Below, in pieces: positions 51,209 through 59,943 of a DNA stretch of 64,000 nt. The DNA comes from Clostridium sp. CAG:302. Lineage in GTDB: Bacteria > Bacillota_I > Bacilli_A > RF39 > UBA660. Location of the stretch: positions 118,530 to 182,529 of the forward strand of contig FR887373.1 in NCBI GenBank assembly GCA_000431795.1, in the 5' to 3' direction. Below the pieces are notes generated by a model. That model was not told the DNA's origin. It did no database searches and saw only the letters and a list, made by a program, of their open reading frames with translations. The position numbers and the translations under genes are program-made. The first letter of the stretch is position 1. Each line of letters opens with the position of its first letter.

Positions 51209-54200
51209 ATGGCTTATAAGTTAAAACAAAGCGGAGATTATAGAAAAAGAAGAAACTTTTCTATGATCAAAAATTCACTAGCAATTAGTGATTTATTAGA
51301 AGTGCAAACTGCTTCATACAAGTGGTTCACTACAGAAGGGGTTAAAGAGGTTTTTGAAACATTTTCACCAATTGAAAGTTTCTCTGGTAGTTTATCTTTA
51401 GAATTTGGTGAATATGAATTCGGTACTCCAAGATATTCAATTAAAGAATGCAAAGATAGACAGATTACTTATGCTGCTCCTCTTAAAGTTCAAACTAGAC
51501 TATTTAATAATGAAACTGGTGAAGTTAAAGAACAAGAAATATTCTTAGGCGATATGCCACTTATGACTGAAGCTGGTACATTTATTATTAATGGCGCAGA
51601 GAGAGTTGTTGTATCACAACTTGTTAGATCTCCTAGTGTATACTTTTCTAAAGAGATAGATAAGAATGGTAAACCTGTTTTTGCATCTAAAGTTATTCCA
51701 TCAAGAGGTACTTGGTTAGAGTATGAAACTGATGCTAAAGATGTTATCTATGTAAGAATAGATAGAAATAGAAAGGTACCTATGACTACTCTTTTAAGAG
51801 CGGTTGGATTATCTTCTAATGACGATATATTATCTTTATTTGATAATGATATATATCTTAAGAATACTATTGAAAAAGATTCTACACATGATACTGATGA
51901 AGCTCTTATTGAAATATATGAGAAGTTAAGACCAGGTGAACCTACTACCCTTGATAGTTCAAAGAACCAATTAATTACTAGATTCTTTGATGATTTTCAT
52001 TATGATTTAGCAAGAGTTGGTAGATATAAATTTAATAAGAAATTAAATGTTAAAGATAGACTACTTGGAAATAGACTTGCTGAAGATATTATAGTTGATG
52101 GTGAAGTTAAAATCGCTAAGGATACTTTAATTACTAAAGGAGTATTGGAAGAATTATCTACATACTTAGATAATGGTTATGGAATTACTGAGTGTAAGGT
52201 TAATGAAGATTTAACTATTAATGCAAGTGTAGAAGATCATAATAAGATTCAAGTTATTAAGGTTTATTCTAATGTTGATGACAAGAAGATTGTTCATGTT
52301 ATTGGTAATGATCCTAACTGTGAACTTAAGAATTTAACTATTGCTGATTTATATGCCACTGTTAGTTATTATTTAAATTTAAATGATGGTATTGGTGACA
52401 TAGATGAAATAGACCACTTGGGTAACAGAAGAGTTAAACAAGTGGGAGAATTATTACAAAATCAATTTAAGATTGGTTTTAGTAGAATGGAAAGAGTTAT
52501 TAGAGAGAGAATGACTACTCAAGATATTGAGACTGTTACTCCTAAAACTTTAATTAACATTAGACCTGTTACTGCTGTTATCAAGGAATTCTTTGGTAGT
52601 AGCCAGTTATCTCAATTTATGGATCAAACAAATCCAATTGCAGAACTTACTCATAAGAGAAGATTATCTGCTTTAGGACCTGGTGGATTATCTAGAGATA
52701 GAGCAGGTACTGAGGTAAGAGATGTTAACTCATCTCACTATGGTAGAATTTGTCCTATTGAGTCTCCAGAAGGAGCTAACATCGGACTTATTACATCACT
52801 AGCTAGTTATGCTAAAATTAATGATTATGGATTTATTCAAACTCCATATAGAAAAGTAGTTGATAGTAGACTTACTGATGAGATAGTTTACTTAACTGCT
52901 GATGAAGAAGAGGATTATTATATATCTCAAGCTACTGTTAATACTGATGATGATGGTAAAATTACGGATAGTATAGTAGCAGGTAGATATAAGGGAGAAA
53001 ATGTTTTGGTTAGTCCTGATAAAGTTGACTATATTGACGTATCTCCTCAACAAGTAGTATCTGTAACTACAAGTTTGATTCCATTCCTAGAGCATGATGA
53101 TGCTACACGTGCACTAATGGGTGCGAACATGCAAAGACAGGCTTTACCTCTACTTAAGACAGAAGCTCCTTATGTAGGAACTGGTGCTGAATATATTGCT
53201 GCAAGAGATAGTGGCTCTGTAGTAGTTGCTAAGGCTGATGGTATTGTTAGTTATGCAGACGCTAAGAAGATTGTTGTTAAGAATGCTAAAGGTGAAGATG
53301 TTTATTATTTAGCTACTTTTGAAAGATCTAACCAAGGTGAAACATTTAACCATGTTCCTATAGTTAGAGAAGGCGATAAAGTTAAGAAAGGTCAAATAAT
53401 AGCGGATGGTCCAAGTACTGATAAAGGTGAACTTGCACTAGGTAAGAATGTAGTTGTTGCATTTACTACATTTAATGGTTATAACTATGAAGACGCTGTT
53501 ATTATGAATGAAAGATTAGTAAAAGATGATGTTTATACTTCACTACATATTGAAGATTATGAATTACAATGTCGTGATACTAAACTAGGTCCTGAAGAAA
53601 TTACTAGAGATATTCCTAATGTTGGAGAAGAGGCTAGAAAGAATCTTGATGAACATGGTATCGTTAGAATTGGTACTGAAGTTCATGAAGGAGATATTCT
53701 AGTAGGTAAAGTTACTCCTAAAGGAATGGCTGATTTAACTAGTGAAGAAAAACTTTTACATGCTATCTTTGGCGAAAAGACTAGAGAAGTTAGAAATTCA
53801 TCACTTACTGTTCCACATGGTGGTGATGGCGTCGTTCACGATGTTAAAGTTTATACTAAAGATGATAATGATGACTTACCTAGTGGTGTAAGCATGGTTG
53901 TTAGAGTATATATTATTCAAAAGAGAAAGATTCAAGTTGGAGATAAAATGAGTGGTCGTCACGGAAATAAAGGTGTTATTTCACTTATACTTCCTAGTGA
54001 GGATATGCCATTCTTACCTGATGGTACTCCTGTTGATATTATGCTTAACCCTCAGGGTGTTCCTTCTCGTATGAATATTGGTCAGATACTTGAGTTACAC
54101 TTAGGTATGGCTGGTAAGAAACTTGGTGTACATTTTGCTACTCCAGTACTTGATGGCGCCAAGGAAGAAGATATTGCTGCCGCTATGAAAGAAGCTGGTA

Positions 54201-54829
54201 TGGATCCTGATGGTAAGACAGTTCTTTATGATGGTAGAACTGGTGAAGAATTTGATAGTAGAATATCTGTTGGTGTAATGTATATGATTAAGTTGCATCA
54301 CATGGTTGATGATAAATTACATGCTAGAGCAACTGGTCCATATTCACTTGTTACACAACAACCACTTGGCGGTAAAGCACAACTTGGTGGACAAAGATTT
54401 GGTGAAATGGAAGTTTGGGCACTTGAAGCTTATGGTGCATCTCATGTACTTCAAGAAATTCTTACTTATAAATCTGATGATGTTGTAGGTAGAGTTAAAG
54501 TATATGAAGCTTTAGTTAAGGGTCAACCATTACCGAAACCTGGTATACCTGAAGCATTTAGGGTATTAATAAAAGAATTCCAAGCTTTAGGACTTGATAT
54601 ATCTGTTATTAATAATGAAGATGAAACTGTATCTTTTGATGAACTTGAAAAAAATGCAGATAAGGATGAAGATCCTATTGCTGAAGAAGTAATTAATAAA
54701 GAAGAAGTATTTAAAGATTTTGATGATGAAGAAGATGATGACTTTGATGAGGAAACTGATGATGAGTTTGATGATGACTTCGGAGAAGATGAGTTTGAAG
54801 ATACTGATATGGAAGGAGATGATTTCTAA
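51209..54829 (+). CDS. rpoB: RNA polymerase beta subunit
   Basis: 1206 aa. The rifampicin region FFGSSQLSQFMDQTNP followed by AELTHKRRLSALGPGG has the drug-sensitive residues at the common resistance sites. Catalytic-region motifs include GYNYEDAVIMNERL and KMSGRHGNKGVIS. The C-terminus carries a long acidic tail (about 1150-1206, mostly Asp/Glu). The ATG at 51209 follows GGGGTGA by 8 bases; an earlier in-frame GTG (51164) lies upstream of that site. The stop overlaps the rpoC start. Confidence 0.97.
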   Translation: MAYKLKQSGDYRKRRNFSMIKNSLAISDLLEVQTASYKWFTTEGVKEVFETFSPIESFSGSLSLEFGEYEFGTPRYSIKECKDRQITYAAPLKVQTRLFNNETGEVKEQEIFLGDMPLMTEAGTFIINGAERVVVSQLVRSPSVYFSKEIDKNGKPVFASKVIPSRGTWLEYETDAKDVIYVRIDRNRKVPMTTLLRAVGLSSNDDILSLFDNDIYLKNTIEKDSTHDTDEALIEIYEKLRPGEPTTLDSSKNQLITRFFDDFHYDLARVGRYKFNKKLNVKDRLLGNRLAEDIIVDGEVKIAKDTLITKGVLEELSTYLDNGYGITECKVNEDLTINASVEDHNKIQVIKVYSNVDDKKIVHVIGNDPNCELKNLTIADLYATVSYYLNLNDGIGDIDEIDHLGNRRVKQVGELLQNQFKIGFSRMERVIRERMTTQDIETVTPKTLINIRPVTAVIKEFFGSSQLSQFMDQTNPIAELTHKRRLSALGPGGLSRDRAGTEVRDVNSSHYGRICPIESPEGANIGLITSLASYAKINDYGFIQTPYRKVVDSRLTDEIVYLTADEEEDYYISQATVNTDDDGKITDSIVAGRYKGENVLVSPDKVDYIDVSPQQVVSVTTSLIPFLEHDDATRALMGANMQRQALPLLKTEAPYVGTGAEYIAARDSGSVVVAKADGIVSYADAKKIVVKNAKGEDVYYLATFERSNQGETFNHVPIVREGDKVKKGQIIADGPSTDKGELALGKNVVVAFTTFNGYNYEDAVIMNERLVKDDVYTSLHIEDYELQCRDTKLGPEEITRDIPNVGEEARKNLDEHGIVRIGTEVHEGDILVGKVTPKGMADLTSEEKLLHAIFGEKTREVRNSSLTVPHGGDGVVHDVKVYTKDDNDDLPSGVSMVVRVYIIQKRKIQVGDKMSGRHGNKGVISLILPSEDMPFLPDGTPVDIMLNPQGVPSRMNIGQILELHLGMAGKKLGVHFATPVLDGAKEEDIAAAMKEAGMDPDGKTVLYDGRTGEEFDSRISVGVMYMIKLHHMVDDKLHARATGPYSLVTQQPLGGKAQLGGQRFGEMEVWALEAYGASHVLQEILTYKSDDVVGRVKVYEALVKGQPLPKPGIPEAFRVLIKEFQALGLDISVINNEDETVSFDELEKNADKDEDPIAEEVINKEEVFKDFDDEEDDDFDEETDDEFDDDFGEDEFEDTDMEGDDF

Positions 54830-57800
54830 TGTTAGAGGCTAATAATTTTAAAGCTTTAAAAATAGGAATTGCATCACCTGAGAAGATAAGATCTTGGTCT
54901 TATGGTGAGGTTATTAAACCTGAGACTATTAACTATAGAACACTTAAGCCTGAAAGAGATGGACTATTTTGCGAAAAGATCTTTGGACCTACGAGAGATT
55001 ATGAATGTTCTTGTGGTAAGTATAAGAGACTTAGATACAAGAATATAGTTTGTGATAGATGTGGAGTAGAAGTTACTAAATCCTCTGTTAGAAGAGAGAG
55101 AATGGGACATATTGAACTTGCTACTCCAGTAAGTCACATTTGGTATGTTAAGGGTGTTCCATCTTATATTGGACTTACTCTTGATATGTCTCCAAGAGAT
55201 TTAGAAGAAGTTATATACTTTGTATCTTATGTTGTACTTGATCCTGGAGCTACTACTTTAGTTAAGAAGCAAACATTATCTGACAAAGAGTATAGAGCAT
55301 ATTATGAAAAATATGGTAATACTTTTAGAGTTGGTATGGGTGCTGAAGCTGTTAAGGAATTACTTTCTGAAGTAGATGTTAATAAAGAACTAGGAGAAAT
55401 TCAAAAGGAATTAGAGGGTGCAACTGGACAAAGAAGAGTTAAACTAGTTAAGAGACTTGATGTTATTAATTCATTTGTTCAATCTGGTAATAAGCCTGAA
55501 TGGATGATTATTGAGGCTCTTCCTGTTATTCCACCTGAACTTAGACCAATGATACAACTTGATGGTGGTAGATTTGCTACTAGTGACTTAAATGATTTAT
55601 ATAGAAGAGTTATTAATAGAAATAATAGACTTAAGAAATTAATGGAACTTGGTGCTCCTTCAATTATTGTTCAAAATGAAAAGAGAATGCTTCAAGAGGC
55701 TGTTGATTCATTATTTGATAATGGTAGAAGAGGCAGAAGTGTTACTGGAGCAGGTAATAGAGCACTTAAGAGTTTAAGTTCTATGCTTAAGAGTAAACAA
55801 GGTAGATTTAGACAAAACTTACTTGGTAAGAGAGTTGACTACTCTGGTCGTAGTGTTATTGTTGTTGGACCTGATCTTAAGATGTATCAATGTGGTATTC
55901 CTAAGGAAATGGCACTTGAACTATTTAAACCTCATGTTATTCATGGTTTAACTGAGAAGGGTATTGCTAATAATATTAAGGCCGCTAAAAAGATGATTGA
56001 TAATCAAGATCCTAAAGTATGGGATATTGTTGAAGATGTTATTAAAGAGCATCCTGTTATGCTTAATAGAGCTCCTACTTTACATAGACTTGGTATTCAA
56101 GCATTTGAACCTAAGTTAATTAGTGGTAAAGCTATTAGACTTCATCCACTTGTATGTACTGCATTTAATGCTGACTTTGATGGTGACCAGATGGCTGTAC
56201 ATGTACCTTTAAGTGAAGAGGCTAAGGCTGAAGCTAGAATATTAATGCTTGGTTCTAATAATATTCTTTCTCCTAAAAATGGTGATCCTATTGTTACTCC
56301 ATCTCAGGATATGATATTAGGTAACTATTATATTACTATGGAGAAGGCTGGACTTCCTGGTGAAGGTAGAGTATTTAAGAATTCTAATGAGGCTTTAATG
56401 GCTTATCAAAGAAGAGAAATTAAGCTTCAAACTAGAATTGCTATTCCTGTTAATTCATTTAAGCATAAGGTATTCTTAGATAGTGTTAAGAATAAGTATT
56501 TAGTTACTACTCCAGGTAAGATTATATTTAATGAAATATTACCTGATTCATTCCCTTACTTATGTGAGTCTACTAGTGAAAATATTGAAGGATTTACTCC
56601 TAGTAAGTACTTTATTGATTATGGTGAGAATATTCCTGAAATAATTAGTAATATGCCACTTTCTACTCCATTTAATAAGGGAGCTTTAGAGAAGATTATT
56701 GCTCAAATGTTTAAGAGATATAAGACTACTGAAACTAGTATATTTCTTGATAAACTTAAGGATTTAGGATTTAAGTATTCTACATTCTCTGGTATTACAA
56801 TTGCAGCATCTGATGTTGTTGTTAGTAAGAATAAACATGCAGTTATTGAGAAATCTAATGAAGAAATTAAGAAAGTTAATAAACAGTTCCAAAGAGGACT
56901 TATTACTGATAGAGAAAGACTTGATCTTGTTATTGATATTTGGTCTAAGGCTAAAGAAGAAATTCAAGATGAATTACAAGGTTATGCTAAGAGTTATGTT
57001 GATAATCCAATATTCATAATGATGAATTCTAAGGCTAGAGGATCTATCTCTAACTTCGTACAACTTGCTGGTATGAGAGGACTAATGGCTAAACCTAATG
57101 GTGAAACTATTGAAATCCCAATTCTATCTAACTTTAGTGAAGGTCTTTCAGTATCTGAATTCTTCCTATCTACACATAGTGCTAGAAAAGGTAGTGCGGA
57201 TACAGCCTTAAAGACTGCAGATTCTGGTTATATGACAAGAAGACTTGTTGATGTAGCACAAGATATTATTGTTAAAGAAGAGGATTGTGGTACTATTCAA
57301 GGTGTACTTGTTAGTGCATTTATGGATGATAAAGATGGTATTATTGAACCATTATATGATAGAATATTAGGAAGATTTACTAATAAGAAAGTAATTAATC
57401 CTGAAACTAAAGAAGTAATTATTGATAAAAATGAATATATTACTGAAGCTATTGCTGATAAGATAATTAAGGCTGGTATTAAGGAAGTTGAAATTAGAAC
57501 AGTACTTACTTGTAAGACTGACCATGGTGTTTGTCAACATTGTTATGGTAGAAATCTTGCTACTGGTAATATTGTTGAAATTGGTGAAGCTGTTGGTGTA
57601 ATGGGAGCTCAATCTATTGGTGAACCTGGTACTCAGCTTACCATGAGAACATTCCATACTGGTGGTGTTGCTGGAGCCGATATTACTCAAGGTCTTCCGA
57701 GAGTTGAAGAGTTATTTGAAGCTAGAATGCCTAAAGGTAAAGCTACTATATCTGAAATTGGTGGTGTTGTTACTAAGATTGAAGATGCTGGTGGTAAATT

Positions 57801-58455
57801 TAAGGTATATGTTAAGAATGATACTGAAACTAGAGAACATACTACTTTATACGGTGCTAAACTTAGAGTAGAAAAGGGAGATAAGATCGAAGCTGGAGAT
57901 AGACTTACTGAGGGTTCTGTGTCTCCTAAAGAGTTACTTGCGGTAACTGATCCTAATACTGTTCAGCAATATATATTAAAAGAAGTTCAAAAGGTATATA
58001 GATCACAAGGTGTTGATATTAATGATAAACACGTTGAGATCGTTGCTAGAAGAATGATTTCTAAAGTTAGAATTATGGAAGCTGGAGATACTTTATTTGT
58101 ACCTAGTACTACTGTTTCTCTACAAGAGTTTACTAAGGGTAATAGAGATGTTATTATTCAAGGTAAGAAACCTGCAATTGGACAACCAATATTACTTGGT
58201 ATTACTAAGGCAGCATTAGAAACTGATTCATTCTTATCTTCTGCATCATTCCAAGAAACTACTAGAATATTAACTGAAGCTTCAGTTAAAGGTAAAGTAG
58301 ATAAACTACAAGGATTAAAAGAAAATGTTATTATTGGTAAGTTAATCCCTGCGGGTACTGGTGCTAAAGAATATATGGATGTTGGTTATTCATTAGAGAA
58401 GGAATTCTTTGATGAAGATGCTTCTGAAGTACTTGAAGAAGAATTTATGGATTAA
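54829..58455 (+). CDS. rpoC: RNA polymerase beta' subunit
   Basis: 1208 aa. The N-terminal zinc ribbon (CSCGKYKR, CDRCGVEV near 60-80) and the catalytic loop FNADFDGDQMAVHVP (about 440-460) are present. The second zinc site has CKTDHGVCQHCYGRN (about 895-910), and the trigger loop region MRTFHTGGVAG (about 940-950). It is coupled to rpoB by a one-base overlap. A Glu-rich tail ends the protein. Confidence 0.98.
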   Translation: MLEANNFKALKIGIASPEKIRSWSYGEVIKPETINYRTLKPERDGLFCEKIFGPTRDYECSCGKYKRLRYKNIVCDRCGVEVTKSSVRRERMGHIELATPVSHIWYVKGVPSYIGLTLDMSPRDLEEVIYFVSYVVLDPGATTLVKKQTLSDKEYRAYYEKYGNTFRVGMGAEAVKELLSEVDVNKELGEIQKELEGATGQRRVKLVKRLDVINSFVQSGNKPEWMIIEALPVIPPELRPMIQLDGGRFATSDLNDLYRRVINRNNRLKKLMELGAPSIIVQNEKRMLQEAVDSLFDNGRRGRSVTGAGNRALKSLSSMLKSKQGRFRQNLLGKRVDYSGRSVIVVGPDLKMYQCGIPKEMALELFKPHVIHGLTEKGIANNIKAAKKMIDNQDPKVWDIVEDVIKEHPVMLNRAPTLHRLGIQAFEPKLISGKAIRLHPLVCTAFNADFDGDQMAVHVPLSEEAKAEARILMLGSNNILSPKNGDPIVTPSQDMILGNYYITMEKAGLPGEGRVFKNSNEALMAYQRREIKLQTRIAIPVNSFKHKVFLDSVKNKYLVTTPGKIIFNEILPDSFPYLCESTSENIEGFTPSKYFIDYGENIPEIISNMPLSTPFNKGALEKIIAQMFKRYKTTETSIFLDKLKDLGFKYSTFSGITIAASDVVVSKNKHAVIEKSNEEIKKVNKQFQRGLITDRERLDLVIDIWSKAKEEIQDELQGYAKSYVDNPIFIMMNSKARGSISNFVQLAGMRGLMAKPNGETIEIPILSNFSEGLSVSEFFLSTHSARKGSADTALKTADSGYMTRRLVDVAQDIIVKEEDCGTIQGVLVSAFMDDKDGIIEPLYDRILGRFTNKKVINPETKEVIIDKNEYITEAIADKIIKAGIKEVEIRTVLTCKTDHGVCQHCYGRNLATGNIVEIGEAVGVMGAQSIGEPGTQLTMRTFHTGGVAGADITQGLPRVEELFEARMPKGKATISEIGGVVTKIEDAGGKFKVYVKNDTETREHTTLYGAKLRVEKGDKIEAGDRLTEGSVSPKELLAVTDPNTVQQYILKEVQKVYRSQGVDINDKHVEIVARRMISKVRIMEAGDTLFVPSTTVSLQEFTKGNRDVIIQGKKPAIGQPILLGITKAALETDSFLSSASFQETTRILTEASVKGKVDKLQGLKENVIIGKLIPAGTGAKEYMDVGYSLEKEFFDEDASEVLEEEFMD

Positions 58456-58465
58456 TAATAAAAAG

Positions 58466-58502
58466 AATAGAAGTCGTGTTGATACATGGCTTCTATTTGT
58501 TT
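58466..58502 (+). terminator. Terminator of rpoBC
   Basis: Stem AATAGAAGTC/GGCTTCTATT (one G-U), tail TTGTTT. Confidence 0.72.
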
Positions 58503-58520
58503 AATAAGAGGAGAATATAT

Positions 58521-58883
58521 ATGAATATTAATGAATTAATTAAGTGTATGACTGATACTTTGAATAGATTATATATATGTAGAAATAATAGTAGTGGTAT
58601 AGTTAGAACTAATATATATAATGCTATCTTATACTATAAGAAGATGTTAATTAAGAATGATTGTATTTTTGCTTATAATGATAATAGTGAAGTTAAGCTA
58701 GATAAAAAGTCTTTATATGATACTTTGTTTTCTACTGCTAGTGATATTCAGTATTTTAATTCATTATTTAATGAAGATAATTTAGTTAATGCTTGGTGGT
58801 GTGTATGCTTAGCTATGAATGAGTTAGAACTGAATAATGGAAAACTTAATGGTTATGTTAGAGAAAAAGTTAGAAATAATTGA
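58521..58883 (+). CDS. Hypothetical protein, 120 aa
   Basis: I do not recognise it. It is helical with several Cys (CMTDTLNRLYICRNNS, NDCIFAYND) and a Trp-rich motif NAWWCVCLAMNELEL near residue 95-108. AGAGGAG lies 7 bases before the ATG. It follows rpoC with only a terminator between and no clear promoter, so it may depend on read-through. Confidence 0.7.
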   Translation: MNINELIKCMTDTLNRLYICRNNSSGIVRTNIYNAILYYKKMLIKNDCIFAYNDNSEVKLDKKSLYDTLFSTASDIQYFNSLFNEDNLVNAWWCVCLAMNELELNNGKLNGYVREKVRNN

Positions 58884-58917
58884 GTTATAGAGTAGTTTGT
58901 TTTATAACTCTTTTTTT
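58882..58917 (+). terminator. Terminator of the 120-aa hypothetical gene
   Basis: Stem GAGTTATA/TATAACTC (58882-58889 with 58903-58910), then seven T. Confidence 0.85.
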
Positions 58918-58920
58918 GTT

Positions 58921-59009
58921 CACTCTAAGCCTAAGGTCTTAGAGTGTTAAATTAAGCCTCCTCTAAAGAGTCTTAATTTAATATGTCAGCAACATCTATT
59001 ATATATAAG
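58921..59009 (-). repeat. Dispersed double-hairpin element, copy I
   Basis: Inverted orientation. Hairpin 2 is CACTCTAAG/CTTAGAGTG (58921-58946). Hairpin 1 is TTAAATTAAG/CTTAATTTAA (58947-58981) with inner stem CTCT/AGAG. The AT block CTATTATATATAAG follows at 58996-59009. C.T mismatches are the complements of the A.G in the forward copies. Confidence 0.7.
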
Positions 59010-59129
59010 AGAAGGTATATATTATGATGTTGTTTATTATTTGGTGTATTTACTACAATACCGATATGATTATTACATAATTACAAAAATATAAGATAAG
59101 AAAGTACTTCAAATGTTTTTACTTTGTAT

Positions 59130-59158
59130 TTGTAAAATAATGTAATATAGTGTATAAT
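59130..59158 (+). promoter_or_regulatory. Promoter of the 205-aa hypothetical gene
   Basis: TTGTAA, 17-base spacer, TATAAT. Confidence 0.68.
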
Positions 59159-59179
59159 ATTATCTGTGAGGAGAAATTT

Positions 59180-59797
59180 ATGAAAATTGAAAAATTAAAT
59201 AAAGATAATATTAAAGAATTTATAAGGGATATTGATACTGCAGAAGAGATAGAACTTAATATTAATAAATTAGAATATTATGCTGTTAAAGATGATGATA
59301 TTTATTTACTTGCTTTTGAAATGCTTAGTGATGAAGATAAGATATCTATTAAGTATGTTAATAATAAGGTAAAAGAAGATAAGTTTTTAGATATTATTAA
59401 TTATTTAAATAATATATTAGTAGTTAGAACTCATTTAATTATAGATTTATATAATGATAAATATATGGATGTATTAAGTAATAATTATAAATGTAAAGAA
59501 ATATATGTTTCTTTAATGAAAGATGATGTTACTGATAGTAATTCTAAATATAAAGAGGAACTTGCAGAGATTGATATGTATAATATTAGATATTTATCTT
59601 CAAAGAATGAGATAGTATGTAATTTAGTTAAACAAAATATTCAAGATGAGAGAATTATATTAGAACTTAATAGTAAATTTATTACTATGAATAGTAGTAT
59701 TATTAGTTTTATAATTAATGATAGTATGATAGAACTATTTACTAAAGAACTTGGATATGATGTAGTGTATAAGAGTTTTGTTATAGTTAAGGAATAA
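59180..59797 (+). CDS. Hypothetical protein, 205 aa
   Basis: I do not recognise it. It is acidic with no membrane helix. It appears to be an alpha/beta protein, with segments DIYLLAFEMLSDEDKISIKYV and LVVRTHLIIDLYND, and ending IELFTKELGYDVVYKSFVIVKE, which looks a little like an acetyltransferase C-terminus without its usual acetyl-CoA loop. GAGGAG lies 7 bases before the ATG. It has its own promoter and terminator. Confidence 0.75.
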   Translation: MKIEKLNKDNIKEFIRDIDTAEEIELNINKLEYYAVKDDDIYLLAFEMLSDEDKISIKYVNNKVKEDKFLDIINYLNNILVVRTHLIIDLYNDKYMDVLSNNYKCKEIYVSLMKDDVTDSNSKYKEELAEIDMYNIRYLSSKNEIVCNLVKQNIQDERIILELNSKFITMNSSIISFIINDSMIELFTKELGYDVVYKSFVIVKE

Positions 59798-59813
59798 CCT
59801 TAACTATTTTTTT
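59783..59813 (+). terminator. Terminator of the 205-aa hypothetical gene
   Basis: Stem ATAGTTAAGG/CCTTAACTAT overlapping the stop, then seven T. Confidence 0.9.
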
Positions 59814-59814
59814 A

Positions 59815-59853
59815 TGCCAAAATGTAAAATAAAAAACTGCCAAAATGTAAAAT
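59815..59853 (+). repeat. Two direct repeats upstream of murD-murC
   Basis: TGCCAAAATGTAAAAT occurs exactly twice (59815-59830 and 59838-59853), 23 bases centre to centre, about two helical turns. It lies 50-90 bases before the predicted -10, a position suited to a regulator, but its function is unknown. Confidence 0.6.
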
Positions 59854-59898
59854 TGGAATTAAATTGATATGTTATTTATATATTTTAGTGTAATTATA

Positions 59899-59907
59899 TG
59901 GTATAAT
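59899..59907 (+). promoter_or_regulatory. Extended -10 promoter of murD-murC
   Basis: TGG followed by TATAAT, about 37 bases before the ATG; no clear -35. Confidence 0.5.
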
Positions 59908-59943
59908 TTATATTGTATTAAATATTTTGATGGTGGTGAAATT

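Noticed and set aside
51238..51453. Antisense open reading frames within rpoB, rpoC, ftsH, spoIVA and other long genes
   Set aside because: They are shadows produced by the skewed codon use of conserved genes, without ribosome binding sites or family motifs.
3589..59009. Reading the dispersed hairpins as ordinary intrinsic terminators
   Set aside because: Most lack a T-run, several are antisense to the flanking genes, and clear separate terminators with T-runs already follow the neighbouring genes.
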